Assembly (NCBI GenBank): GCA_018711275.1
Contig: DVIN01000037.1
Location: 1 to 34,102, forward strand
Length of the DNA: 34,102 bases
Direction of reading: 5' to 3'
From: Candidatus Pullilachnospira intestinigallinarum
GTDB lineage: Bacteria > Bacillota > Clostridia > Lachnospirales > Lachnospiraceae
The stretch's first letter is position 1, and the number at the start of each line of letters is the position of its first letter. Shown one piece after another: positions 22,705 through 30,349 of the stretch. The position numbers and the translations under genes are program-made. Below the pieces are notes generated by a model. It had not been told where the DNA came from and searched no databases. It saw only the letters and a program-made list of their open reading frames with translations.

Positions 22705-23490
22705 ATGCTGGAATTGACGAATGTTACCAAGTATTATGGAAAGACACTGGCCGCTGACCAGGTGTCCTTCTCCATTCCGGACGGCGCGACAGGCGTGCTT
22801 CTGGGACCCAACGGCGCAGGAAAATCCACCATCATTAAAAGTATTGCCGGACTGCTGAAGTATAAAGGAACGATTGCCATTCAGGGGATCGACGCCAGAC
22901 AGCGGCAGGCCCGGGCCATGTTTGCCTATGTGCCGGAGATTCCCGCCATGTACAGCGCTCTGACAGTGGCGGAACACATGGAATTTATCCGGAGAGCGTA
23001 CCGGCTTTCGGTAACGGAAGAAGAGATCCGCGCCCTCTTAACCCGGTTTGAACTCTGGGACAAAAAAGACAAGCTGGGCGACGAACTGTCCAAGGGTATG
23101 ATGCAGAAGGTGAGCATCTGCTGCGCGCTGCTGATTCATCCCCGGGTGATCCTGCTGGATGAACCCATGGTGGGCCTGGATCCCAAGGCCATCAAGGAAC
23201 TGAAGGAAGTGGTGATGGAGCTGAGAGCGCAGGGAGTGACCGTACTGATCAGTACCCATATGCTGGAAATGGTCCAGGAACTGTGGGATTTTGTGTTTGT
23301 GATGGAGCAGGGGAAAATCATTGCGGGTTTCGACCGGGAGCAGGCCTATGGACAGGAACTGGAGGAACTCTTCTTTAAAGTGACGGAGAACTGGAAAGCC
23401 GGGGAGGAAAGCCGCAGGGAAGAAGACCGGAAAGCATCGCCGGACACCGGACGAAAGCTGTTTGGCGCCGGAAGAAAGTCGGAGGAATAG
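22705..23490 (+). CDS. ABC exporter ATP-binding protein
   Basis: A 261-residue ABC ATPase of the DrrA/NatA-like exporter kind. Walker A is GPNGAGKST (residues 34-42), the signature is LSKGMMQKVSI, Walker B is VILLDEPMVGLD, and the H-loop is VLISTHMLEM. A charged tail (about residues 233-261) follows the domain. The gene is 3 bp from the membrane subunit gene downstream, so the two form one transporter. The start follows GACAGGAG. The substrate is not visible from the sequence. Confidence 0.9.
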   Translation: MLELTNVTKYYGKTLAADQVSFSIPDGATGVLLGPNGAGKSTIIKSIAGLLKYKGTIAIQGIDARQRQARAMFAYVPEIPAMYSALTVAEHMEFIRRAYRLSVTEEEIRALLTRFELWDKKDKLGDELSKGMMQKVSICCALLIHPRVILLDEPMVGLDPKAIKELKEVVMELRAQGVTVLISTHMLEMVQELWDFVFVMEQGKIIAGFDREQAYGQELEELFFKVTENWKAGEESRREEDRKASPDTGRKLFGAGRKSEE

Positions 23491-23493
23491 CCT

Positions 23494-25068
23494 ATGAGTG
23501 CCTATCTTTTTCTCTATCGGAAAATGTGGATCAACCGGATCCGGAGGCTGGTAAAGAAACCGGCAACCCTGATTTATACCATTGCCATTGCTGCCTATTT
23601 CGTCTGGCTGATTTTTATGATGCAGGACTGGATCCGTACCGGCGGTTTTGGTACACCGCTGAATATGAGCCGGGTAATGTGCGCGTTCGTGATTTATCTG
23701 ACGCCCGCGAATTTTGCTTCCTACGCCAGAAGAAAAGGGCTGATTTTTCTTCCGGCGGACGTACACTTTCTGTTCGGTTCGCCTTTAAACCCCAAGGGGA
23801 ATCTGCTGTATGCTTATGGAAAGACGCTGCAGATGTCGCTGTTTTTCGGAATCGTTCTGATACCGGCCGGTATCTTCTGGTTTCATGTGCCGGCATGGAA
23901 AATGATACTGTACTTTCTGGTCTGCGTGGTGGCGGAAAGCATTCTGGAGGCGTCCATTGTTGTGCTTTTGTATGGAAATGAACGGCTCGGAAAAAAAGGA
24001 ATCCGCATTTTCGGAGGAGTCATGTACGGACTTCTGGCGTGTTTTGTGCTTCTTGCGGTATTCTTTCTGTATCGGGAGGGCTTCCGGTGGGAAGTGTTCT
24101 TCCACTATCTGGACAGCCCCTGGCTTTGCCTGATTCCGGTTATCGGCTGGTCGCTGGCAGTGATGAAGCTGATAATTCTGGGGCCTTCTCTGGTGACGGT
24201 TCTCGGATCTTTGCTGTATGCGGCAGCTTTCGTTCTTCTGGCAGTCATGGCGCTGCGGATGAAGTGTACCGGCCAGTACTATGAGGATGCGGAAAAATTC
24301 GCTGATGATTATCAGGAGGCGCAGAAAAGAAACAAGTCAGGCGAAGTGGCCTTTGTGGGAAAAAAGAAAAAATACAAAACCGCCCGTGTGAACTACCGCG
24401 GCGGAGGAGCCAGCGCTATTTTTTACCGTCAGCTGCTGGAGTACAAAAAGGAACGTTTCTTCATTTTCGGTTTTCTCACGCTGGTATTTCTGGGGGCAGG
24501 ACTGCTGGTGGCCTGGCTGGCCGTACAGGAAGGGGATACAATGCAGACGGCCGTATGGAGGTACTACCTGATTCCCGGCATCCTGATGTATCTGGGATTC
24601 ATTTTCAGCGGGTATAAGACCCGCTGGGCGAAGGAACTGGAAAATCCGTATGTGTTCCTGATTCCGGACAGCCCGTTCCGGAAGATGTGGTATGCGACGG
24701 TGATCGATCATATCCGGGCGGCGGCGCATGGCCTGCTGTTTACCATACCGGCTATGATTGCCATGAGAATATCCTGGTGGTATCTGCCGGTTTATGTGCT
24801 GATGCAGATCTGCATGAACGCGGTTTTCCTGTATTCCAGTACGGTCTGCCGGTATCTGCTGGGAAATGTGGTGGGGGATACGCTGCTGCGCAGCCTCCAT
24901 ATGATTGTGGCCTGGCTGGTGATCCTGGCGGCGCTTCCCATCGCGGTACTGGTAACGACCCTCAGCGGCATCGCCGCCGGACTTCTGGCTGCCAGCCTGT
25001 ATCTGTTGATACTGGCAGTGCTGCTGGCCTGGGGCGGATCGGTGAGCTTTTCCAGAATGGAACAGTGA
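23494..25068 (+). CDS. ABC exporter membrane subunit (putative ABC exporter family)
   Basis: A 524-residue membrane protein with about twelve hydrophobic segments in two blocks (residues about 25-260 and 330-520) separated by a charged cytoplasmic stretch (KKKKYKTARVNYRGG). It fits the putative ABC exporter family (PF16962-like) seen beside DrrA-type ATPases in Clostridia. No catalytic motif is expected. It pairs with the ATPase gene immediately upstream. Its stop codon is one base from the end of the convergent TraX-family gene, so the two transcripts run into each other without a separate terminator that I can see. Confidence 0.82.
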   Translation: MSAYLFLYRKMWINRIRRLVKKPATLIYTIAIAAYFVWLIFMMQDWIRTGGFGTPLNMSRVMCAFVIYLTPANFASYARRKGLIFLPADVHFLFGSPLNPKGNLLYAYGKTLQMSLFFGIVLIPAGIFWFHVPAWKMILYFLVCVVAESILEASIVVLLYGNERLGKKGIRIFGGVMYGLLACFVLLAVFFLYREGFRWEVFFHYLDSPWLCLIPVIGWSLAVMKLIILGPSLVTVLGSLLYAAAFVLLAVMALRMKCTGQYYEDAEKFADDYQEAQKRNKSGEVAFVGKKKKYKTARVNYRGGGASAIFYRQLLEYKKERFFIFGFLTLVFLGAGLLVAWLAVQEGDTMQTAVWRYYLIPGILMYLGFIFSGYKTRWAKELENPYVFLIPDSPFRKMWYATVIDHIRAAAHGLLFTIPAMIAMRISWWYLPVYVLMQICMNAVFLYSSTVCRYLLGNVVGDTLLRSLHMIVAWLVILAALPIAVLVTTLSGIAAGLLAASLYLLILAVLLAWGGSVSFSRMEQ

Positions 25069-25069
25069 A

Positions 25070-25792
25070 TCACCGTAGCAGATGACGAATGAGCCCCAGA
25101 ATTAAAAGATGGGCAGGGTAAAACAGATAGAAAAAGTACTTCATGGAGAACCCCTTTTTCCCGTTGTAGAGATTGATGGGAAGAAAAGCCAGACAGGCGG
25201 GAGCTTCCCACAGAAGGCTGACGCAGCCGGCGGCTGTCATCAGCAGCCGGTTGGGCCGGAACAGATACAGAACCACAAGGAGGATTATACCCCTCCAGTC
25301 ATAATCCGTGTGGAGCAGCCAGGCCAGCAGGCAGCCGGCAAAGACAATTCCCGTCTGAAAAAAGAGAAAACCCGGCAGGTTTCTGACCGCTTCCATGGCC
25401 TGGAGAACGCAAAAGCCGATCAGGAGCGTAAAAAAGATATTCTGGTGCGAGAAGTCCGGCACGGAACTTCCCAAAGCCAGGTCAAAGGGATATTCCGAGA
25501 TAAGAGCGAACAGCAGCAGCCGGAATGCGTACTTTTTCCGGCTGGAGGTGTGGAAAAATCCCTCTACCATCAGAAAGGCAAAGACAGGCCAGGCGATCCG
25601 TCCCACAAAGCGCATCGCGTTATAAATCCGGTAAATCGTCCACTGGGGCATATCCGGTGACAGAGGAGCTGCGGGAAGCAGGATACGATAGTACAGAATG
25701 CTGGCGGCCAGATGATCCACCGCCATTACCAAAAGTGCGATCAGTTTCAGCGTACTGCCGGAAAGACAGCGCCATTTTTTGACAGAATCCAT
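25070..25792 (-). CDS. TraX-family integral membrane protein
   Basis: A 240-residue polytopic membrane protein of the TraX family (PF05857). Typical pieces are STLKLIALLVMAVDHLAA at the start, RFVGRIAWPVFAFLMVEGFF, and SEYPFDLAL. The F-plasmid TraX acetylates pilin, but chromosomal homologues in Firmicutes have no known role and resemble acyltransferase-3-like membrane proteins. The ATG at 25792 is chosen because AAAGGA lies 8 nt before it; another ATG three codons earlier has no room for an RBS. The open frame extends to 25918 without support. It is convergent with the ABC exporter gene. Confidence 0.85.
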   Translation of the reverse strand: MDSVKKWRCLSGSTLKLIALLVMAVDHLAASILYYRILLPAAPLSPDMPQWTIYRIYNAMRFVGRIAWPVFAFLMVEGFFHTSSRKKYAFRLLLFALISEYPFDLALGSSVPDFSHQNIFFTLLIGFCVLQAMEAVRNLPGFLFFQTGIVFAGCLLAWLLHTDYDWRGIILLVVLYLFRPNRLLMTAAGCVSLLWEAPACLAFLPINLYNGKKGFSMKYFFYLFYPAHLLILGLIRHLLR

Positions 25793-26096
25793 ATCGTCCA
25801 TCCTTTCTGAAAATCGGACGCAGGGGCAGCCATCGGAAGGTTTTTCCCCTGCGTCCGGATACGTTTTTCTGATTATACCACAGCAGCCGGCCGTGCGCCA
25901 GAGGCGCCAAAGGGACAAACCACAGCAAAAAGTTTCGTAAAATCACATTTTTTTCTGGACTAATCTGCCGGTTTATGCGAAAATAGTTATGAAATGTGGA
26001 CAGGTCTTCTCCGCCTGTTTCGGCGTCTGACAGATCGCTGGCCACGGGAGATGTGACATCTCAAAAAAGTATTTCAAGTTTGAAAGGAGTCTTAAC

Positions 26097-26789
26097 ATGA
26101 TTTATTCGCACGAAGTAGAAATGATGTGCCCGGTGACACAGGGTGTTGCCCACGGCGCCGCCCCGATTCCGGAAGAAGCAAAATGGGTTCAGGCAAAAGA
26201 GATCAAAGATATCTCCGGTCTGACACACGGGGTAGGCTGGTGTGCACCGCAGCAGGGTACCTGCAAGCTGACCCTGAATATCAAAGAGGGTATCATTCAG
26301 GAAGCGCTGGTTGAGACTATCGGATGTTCAGGAATGACCCATTCCGCAGCTATGGCAGCGGAGATTCTTCCGGGAAGAACCCTTCTCGAGGCTTTGAATA
26401 CCGACCTGGTATGTGACGCCATCAACACCGCTATGAGAGAACTGTTCCTGCAGATCGTATATGGCCGCAGCCAGAGCGCGTTCTCCGAGGACGGACTGCC
26501 TATTGGAGCCGGTCTGGAGGATCTGGGAAAAGGTCTGAGATCTCAGGTTGGTACCATGTACGGAACTCTGAAAAAAGGACCCCGCTATCTGGAGATGGCA
26601 GAGGGCTATGTAACCGGTATTGCTCTGGATGAGGAAGGCTGCATCATCGGATATCAGTTCGTAAACCTGGGCAAGATGACAGACTTCATCAAAAAAGGCG
26701 ATGATCCCACCACTGCATGGGAGAAAGCAAAAGGCGAGTACGGCCGTGTAGCTGACGCAGTGAAAATCATTGACCCGAGAAAAGAGTAA
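26097..26789 (+). CDS. NifU-like iron-sulfur scaffold-type protein
   Basis: A 230-residue protein whose central part resembles the NifU/IscU N-terminal scaffold domain: LTLNIKEGIIQEALVETIGC followed by SGMTHSAAMAAEILPG. Cysteines are at 11, 49, 56, 77 and 106; C49, C77 and C106 are the likely cluster-ligand set, but I cannot place them with certainty. About 45 extra residues precede the scaffold fold. It is the first gene of a two-gene operon with the GGGtGRT protein, an arrangement I recall as common in Clostridia, with no established function. Codon use (GGT, CGT, GTT, AAC favoured, rare codons avoided) points to high expression. RBS AAAGGAG lies 8 nt upstream. A GAGATG/CATCTC palindrome (26048-26062) lies in the leader. 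Confidence 0.8.
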   Translation: MIYSHEVEMMCPVTQGVAHGAAPIPEEAKWVQAKEIKDISGLTHGVGWCAPQQGTCKLTLNIKEGIIQEALVETIGCSGMTHSAAMAAEILPGRTLLEALNTDLVCDAINTAMRELFLQIVYGRSQSAFSEDGLPIGAGLEDLGKGLRSQVGTMYGTLKKGPRYLEMAEGYVTGIALDEEGCIIGYQFVNLGKMTDFIKKGDDPTTAWEKAKGEYGRVADAVKIIDPRKE

Positions 26790-26807
26790 TCGAGGAGGTA
26801 TAGAAGA

Positions 26808-27818
26808 ATGGCTTTATTTGAATCATATGAGAGAAGAATTGATAAAATCAACTCTGTTCTGAACAGCTACGGGATCGCTTCCCTGGAAGAGGCAGAGAAG
26901 ATCACAAAGGATGCGGGCCTGGAAGTTTATGACATGATCAAAGGCATTCAGCCCATCTGCTTTGAGAATGCATGCTGGGCTTACATCACAGGCGCTGCCA
27001 TCGCCATCAAGAAAGGCTGCAGAAGAGCTGCGGACGCTGCCGCCGCCATCGGAGAAGGCCTGCAGGCTTTCTGTATTCCGGGTTCCGTTGCCGACCAGCG
27101 TAAAGTAGGTCTGGGACATGGAAATCTCGGAAAGATGCTTCTGGAAGAGGATACCAAGTGCTTCGCTTTCCTGGCAGGCCATGAGTCCTTTGCCGCTGCA
27201 GAGGGAGCCATCGGTATCGCCGAGAAGGCCAACAAGGTTCGTAAAGAGCCCCTGCGTGTTATCCTGAACGGTCTGGGAAAAGACGCCGCTCAGATCATCG
27301 CGCGTATCAACGGATTTACATATGTTGAGACTCAGTATGACTACTACACCGGAGAACTGAAAGAAGTATTCCGGAAACCGTACTCCACCGGACTTCGTGC
27401 GAAAGTAAACTGCTACGGCGCCAATGATGTTCGTGAAGGCGTTGCCATCATGTGGAAAGAGGACGTTGACGTTTCCATCACCGGAAACTCCACCAACCCC
27501 ACCCGTTTCCAGCATCCGGTAGCAGGTACCTACAAGAAAGAGCGTATCGAGGCAGGAAAGAAATACTTCTCCGTTGCTTCCGGCGGTGGTACCGGACGTA
27601 CCCTGCATCCGGATAACATGGCAGCAGGACCGGCTTCCTACGGAATGACCGATACCCTGGGCCGTATGCACTCCGACGCACAGTTCGCAGGATCCTCCTC
27701 TGTTCCGGCTCACGTGGAAATGATGGGTCTGATCGGCGCAGGAAACAACCCCATGGTTGGTATGACTGTGGCTGTGGCTGTTGCTGTTGAGGAAGCTGCG
27801 AAAGCTGGGAAGTTCTAA
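26808..27818 (+). CDS. GGGtGRT-family protein
   Basis: A 336-residue member of the GGGtGRT family (PF14057), named for the motif GGGTGRT seen here at residues 259-265. The Gly/Ala-rich C-terminal third (MAAGPASYGMTDTLGRMHSD, then GLIGAGNNPMVGMT) and the middle FAFLAGHESFAAAEGAIGIA are typical. The biochemical role is unknown; pairing with a NifU-like scaffold hints at metal or cluster handling. RBS GAGGAGGT lies 8 nt upstream, 18 bp after the first gene. Codons are strongly biased as in ribosomal-protein genes. The last codons (GCT GCG AAA GCT GGG AAG TTC TAA) look less biased, and the mobile element starts directly after, so the 3' end may be part of the attachment site. Confidence 0.87.
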   Translation: MALFESYERRIDKINSVLNSYGIASLEEAEKITKDAGLEVYDMIKGIQPICFENACWAYITGAAIAIKKGCRRAADAAAAIGEGLQAFCIPGSVADQRKVGLGHGNLGKMLLEEDTKCFAFLAGHESFAAAEGAIGIAEKANKVRKEPLRVILNGLGKDAAQIIARINGFTYVETQYDYYTGELKEVFRKPYSTGLRAKVNCYGANDVREGVAIMWKEDVDVSITGNSTNPTRFQHPVAGTYKKERIEAGKKYFSVASGGGTGRTLHPDNMAAGPASYGMTDTLGRMHSDAQFAGSSSVPAHVEMMGLIGAGNNPMVGMTVAVAVAVEEAAKAGKF

Positions 27819-27856
27819 GAAATGCCCATTTTATAAGGGGTTCAGAAGTTCTGAGG
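27810..27856. mobile_element. Candidate attachment site (left end) of the mobile element
   Basis: AAGTTCT occurs at 27810-27816, spanning the stop codon of the GGGtGRT gene, and again at 27846-27852 inside the 13-bp palindrome TCAGAAGTTCTGA (27842-27854). The site is between the last chromosomal gene and the integrase arm repeats. The core cannot be fixed without the right end, which lies outside the window. Confidence 0.35.
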
Positions 27857-27884
27857 TGTGCTGAAATGGTGTGAAAATCAGTGT

Positions 27885-27930
27885 GTAGCACACAAGCAGC
27901 GCACACGTAGCACACATACGTAGCGCACAA
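27885..27930 (+). repeat. Four 11-bp direct repeats, probable integrase arm-type sites
   Basis: GTAGCACACAA (27885-27895), GCAGCGCACAC (27896-27906) and GTAGCACACAT (27907-27917) are directly adjacent, then after AC comes GTAGCGCACAA (27920-27930). The consensus is GTAGCRCACA. A period of 11 bp puts the sites on the same face of the helix. They lie just outside the 3' end of the integrase gene, where Tn916-like integrases have arm (DR-2) sites. Confidence 0.7.
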
Positions 27931-27942
27931 ATAGAATGGTAG

Positions 27943-27989
27943 ATAAGAGATGTTTCCCTGAGATTTTCTTGCGAAACATCTCTTATTTT
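27943..27989. terminator. Bidirectional terminator between the GGGtGRT and integrase genes
   Basis: A perfect 14-bp inverted repeat (ATAAGAGATGTTTC 27943-27956, GAAACATCTCTTAT 27973-27986) followed by TTT. Its right arm overlaps the last codon of the integrase, so it probably ends the integrase transcript as well. Confidence 0.8.
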
Positions 27990-29050
27990 GTTATCTTGCA
28001 TATTTCTTTCTGTAATTGTTCTATGGTTCTGTGAGTGTAGGTCTTTTCTGTAATGTCTGTGATGGCATGGCCTACGGTGAGTTTTAAGATATATTCGTCC
28101 ACATGACACTCTTTTGCTTTAGTGATGAAGGTATGTCTGGTTTCATGGGGACGATGAGTGAGATTCAAGCATTTCATCACTTTATTGAATCTGCCCCGGT
28201 ATTTGTCATAGGTCATATAGGTTCCTTGCTGGCCATTTTCGTCATTGAACAGATATTCTCTGTCCGGCGAATATCGCTGTTCAATGAGAGGGCGAATCAG
28301 GGGATGGATGGGGACAATACGGTTTTTTCCGGCGTCTGTTTTCATGCCGCCTTTCATGGTTCCTGCTTCCAGATTAATGTCGGCGTTTTTCAGAATCGCC
28401 AGCTCCTGGGGACGCCAGCCGCTGTAAATTCCAATGAGAATCATATCGGCAAAAGGAACTTTATCGACATTTTCCCAGAGCAGATTGATTTCTTCAGGAG
28501 AGAATGGAACGATTTCCCGTTCCGGAGCTTCTCTTTTCACAGCGTTGCAAAGCTGGGCATAATCCTTCTGTACGATTTCATGCTTCATAGCGTATCGGTA
28601 CATCATATTAAACAGAGATTTGATTCTGCCTTTTGTAGCGCTGCCTACTTTTGCGTCCCGGATGGTTCCTTCCAGGTGTTCTACTCGGATGTCTTTCATC
28701 CGCATTTTGTATAATGGAACGCAGTAATTGTAGGCGGCAGTGACGGTTCGGATACTGGACTTATTTGCCAGCGTAGGGAAATATTCCCGGCTCCACAGCT
28801 CATAGACTTCCTCAAAGGTAATGGAGTTGGTCTGAATATCATAGGGACTTGCGTTGTAATTGGCAAGGGCCTGAATGGCTTCGTCCTTTGTGTGGAAATA
28901 TCCCACAGTCACCCGGTTCTGCACCAGCCTCCCCTTTTCCTCGTTGAAAGCCCATCCCAGCGTGACCACCGCCCGCCATGGGTTGCGGCGTTTGCCGGAC
29001 AGCTTGTAGACGCTTCCGGTTCCGTTTGCCCGTTGTAATGCTTTCGCCAT
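27983..29050 (-). CDS. Tyrosine recombinase/integrase of a mobile element
   Basis: A 355-residue phage-type tyrosine integrase. The catalytic residues are all visible: R213 in SGWRPQEL, H302-x-x-R305 in HETRHTF, H328 in VGHAI and the nucleophile Y338 in EKTYTHR. The N-terminal 60 residues (NGTGSVYKLSGKRRNPWRA, then VTVGYFHTKDEA) form the arm-DNA-binding domain of Tn916/ICE-like integrases, and about 75-165 the core-binding domain. Start at 29050 follows AAAGGA. It lies at the left end of the element, pointing toward the chromosome junction, with its probable binding repeats beyond its 3' end. No excisionase is obvious; the small protein at 29976 could be one. Confidence 0.93.
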   Translation of the reverse strand: MAKALQRANGTGSVYKLSGKRRNPWRAVVTLGWAFNEEKGRLVQNRVTVGYFHTKDEAIQALANYNASPYDIQTNSITFEEVYELWSREYFPTLANKSSIRTVTAAYNYCVPLYKMRMKDIRVEHLEGTIRDAKVGSATKGRIKSLFNMMYRYAMKHEIVQKDYAQLCNAVKREAPEREIVPFSPEEINLLWENVDKVPFADMILIGIYSGWRPQELAILKNADINLEAGTMKGGMKTDAGKNRIVPIHPLIRPLIEQRYSPDREYLFNDENGQQGTYMTYDKYRGRFNKVMKCLNLTHRPHETRHTFITKAKECHVDEYILKLTVGHAITDITEKTYTHRTIEQLQKEICKITK

Positions 29051-29101
29051 ACGATCATCCTTTCTTTCGGTATTCTGTTTTCAAGGAACACTTATCTGCG
29101 T

Positions 29102-29626
29102 TCAGTCTAAAGGTTTTTCCTCCACTTCTGTAGCAGAATAATAAGCCAGATCTTTATCCTGCAATTCTTTGTATCGCTGGCTGGTCATTCCGCCATTGCG
29201 GTACTGTTCCCGGTACTCGGCAAACTCTTCCAGAAACAGACACATATCTGCATTGAAATCTGCTGACTTGTCTTTACCATTGAATGTAATCGAACATTCC
29301 CACTCGTCATAATGGGGAGGACGCTTTACGTCAATGCGGAAATTCAGTCCTTTCACTCTTTCCAGCTTAAAAAGAAAATCCATAATATCTGACAGGCTGC
29401 GGATATTCTTTTCATCGTGCTCATAGCCGATTAAGTAAGTTGATGTGGTATCCAGCACCTTTGCCAGTTCGTTAATCATGGCGATGGAAACTTCAATCTC
29501 GCCGCTCTCATATTTCTGGATGGTACGGAGAGATTTGCCCAGCAATGTGGCAAGCTCTGTCTGATTGATTCCTTTCTTCTTTCTGGCTGCCCGGATTCTC
29601 TGGCCGATATTGTTTTGATTTGCCAT
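29102..29626 (-). CDS. XRE-family repressor (CI-like) with C-terminal domain
   Basis: A 174-residue regulator. Residues about 6-62 form an XRE helix-turn-helix (IGQRIRAARKKKGINQTELA, then GKSLRTIQKYESGEIEVSI); the remaining 110 residues are a mixed alpha/beta domain I do not recognise, with no visible protease or ligand motif. The start at 29626 has GGAGGTGA upstream; further upstream the frame runs through the operator region. It is divergent from the small Cro-like gene at 29775, the usual layout of a lysogeny-type switch controlling a mobile element. Its promoter (TTGTAA, 17 bp, TATGAT) lies at 29676-29648. It precedes the integrase by 51 bp and is probably co-transcribed with it. Confidence 0.88.
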   Translation of the reverse strand: MANQNNIGQRIRAARKKKGINQTELATLLGKSLRTIQKYESGEIEVSIAMINELAKVLDTTSTYLIGYEHDEKNIRSLSDIMDFLFKLERVKGLNFRIDVKRPPHYDEWECSITFNGKDKSADFNADMCLFLEEFAEYREQYRNGGMTSQRYKELQDKDLAYYSATEVEEKPLD

Positions 29627-29647
29627 TTTCAGTTCACCTCCATTTTT

Positions 29648-29676
29648 ATCATAGCATAAAGAAATACGAATTACAA
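29648..29676 (-). promoter_or_regulatory. Promoter of the repressor-integrase unit
   Basis: On the minus strand, TTGTAA (29676-29671), 17 bp, TATGAT (29653-29648). It lies 22 bp before the repressor start codon. Confidence 0.7.
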
Positions 29677-29699
29677 GTACATGTTTATATGAAAATATC

Positions 29700-29728
29700 T
29701 TGACATATGAAGTAAACATACGTATAAT
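29700..29728 (+). promoter_or_regulatory. Consensus promoter for the rightward element genes
   Basis: TTGACA (29700-29705), 17 bp, TATAAT (29723-29728): a perfect consensus promoter, as expected for a promoter kept off by a repressor. It drives the Cro-like gene at 29775. Confidence 0.88.
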
Positions 29729-29752
29729 AAAATAAGAACTATTAATACGTAT
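29718..29752. promoter_or_regulatory. Paired ATACGTAT palindromes, candidate operators
   Basis: The 8-bp palindrome ATACGTAT occurs at 29718-29725, over the -10 box of the rightward promoter, and at 29745-29752, after the transcription start. A related half site, ATACGAAT, is at 29664-29671 near the -35 box of the leftward promoter. Placement suits binding by the two HTH proteins. Confidence 0.5.
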
Positions 29753-29774
29753 TTTTGCGGAAAGGAGGATAACT

Positions 29775-29969
29775 ATGAGATTAAACGAAACGAAAATGCA
29801 GATTTTGATGGGTGAGCAGGAAATGAATATCCGTATGCTGGCAGAGCGGAGCGGTGTTTCCCGGCAAACCATCTCCTGTATCAAAGCCGGAAAAAGCTGT
29901 TCGCCGGCGGTGGCCTGCAAGCTGGCCGAAGCTCTGGGCGTAACAGTGGAAACCATTTTAAAGCAGTAG
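29775..29969 (+). CDS. Cro-like small HTH protein
   Basis: A 64-residue XRE protein made only of the helix-turn-helix domain (MNIRMLAERSGVSRQTISCI, then AVACKLAEALGVTVETILK). RBS AAAGGAGG lies 8 nt before the ATG. It is the first rightward gene of the element, divergent from the larger repressor, and would act as the opposing switch protein. It is followed after 6 bp by the next small gene, so the rightward genes form one unit. Confidence 0.87.
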   Translation: MRLNETKMQILMGEQEMNIRMLAERSGVSRQTISCIKAGKSCSPAVACKLAEALGVTVETILKQ

Positions 29970-29975
29970 GAGGAT

Positions 29976-30233
29976 TTGAATGGAGAAAACCAGATACTAT
30001 GTAGAATGCCGCCGTTTACCGGACGAAATGTGCCTGTGGGAGAAATCGCAAAGGCAATCGGGAAAGACGCACAGTATATCCGCTACGGTCTTCAGAAAGG
30101 AATCTTTTCCTTTGGATATGCGATCAAACTGGAAAATTCATCAGAGTACAACTACTATTGTCCAGACCGGAAAGTCTGGGAAGAAACGGGTTATTTCAGA
30201 CAGGAAGATAAGAAAGAAAAAACCCTTGCGTAG
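29976..30233 (+). CDS. Small element protein, possible DNA-binding or excisionase-like; start unclear
   Basis: The coding part is clear from PVGEIAKAIGKDAQYIRYGL onward, a helix-turn-helix-like stretch, followed by KGIFSFGYAIK and NYYCPDRKVWEETGYF. I recall similar small proteins in Clostridia mobile elements but no named function. The start is a problem: the good RBS AGGAGG (29968-29973) is 6 nt before an ATG at 29980, but that ATG is in another frame. In the coding frame the choices are TTG at 29976, too close to the RBS, and ATG at 30006 (75 residues), with no good RBS. A one-base frameshift near the start is possible. Size and place, next to the Cro-like gene, also fit an excisionase. Confidence 0.6.
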   Translation: MNGENQILCRMPPFTGRNVPVGEIAKAIGKDAQYIRYGLQKGIFSFGYAIKLENSSEYNYYCPDRKVWEETGYFRQEDKKEKTLA

Positions 30234-30249
30234 CAGGCAAGAGTTTTTC
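30219..30249 (+). terminator. Terminator before the RepA-like gene
   Basis: AAAAAC and CTTGC (30219-30230) pair with GCAAG and GTTTTT (30238-30249), with one C-A mismatch and a 7-nt loop; the T run is in the right arm. It overlaps the stop of the small gene. A further GC stem (AGCCGCCG near 30266, CGGCGGCT near 30301) lies before the RepA-like gene. Confidence 0.65.
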
Positions 30250-30349
30250 ACAGTAACAGGGGCGAGCCGCCGTTACCGTATCTCACAATACCAGTATAGC
30301 GGCGGCTTCTCCAAAAAGCAAGATATAATTTTTGAAGGAGGTGCCGAAG

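Noticed and set aside
27885..27930. Short direct repeats read as a CRISPR array
   Set aside because: Units are 11 bp with no spacers and no cas genes; integrase arm sites explain them better.
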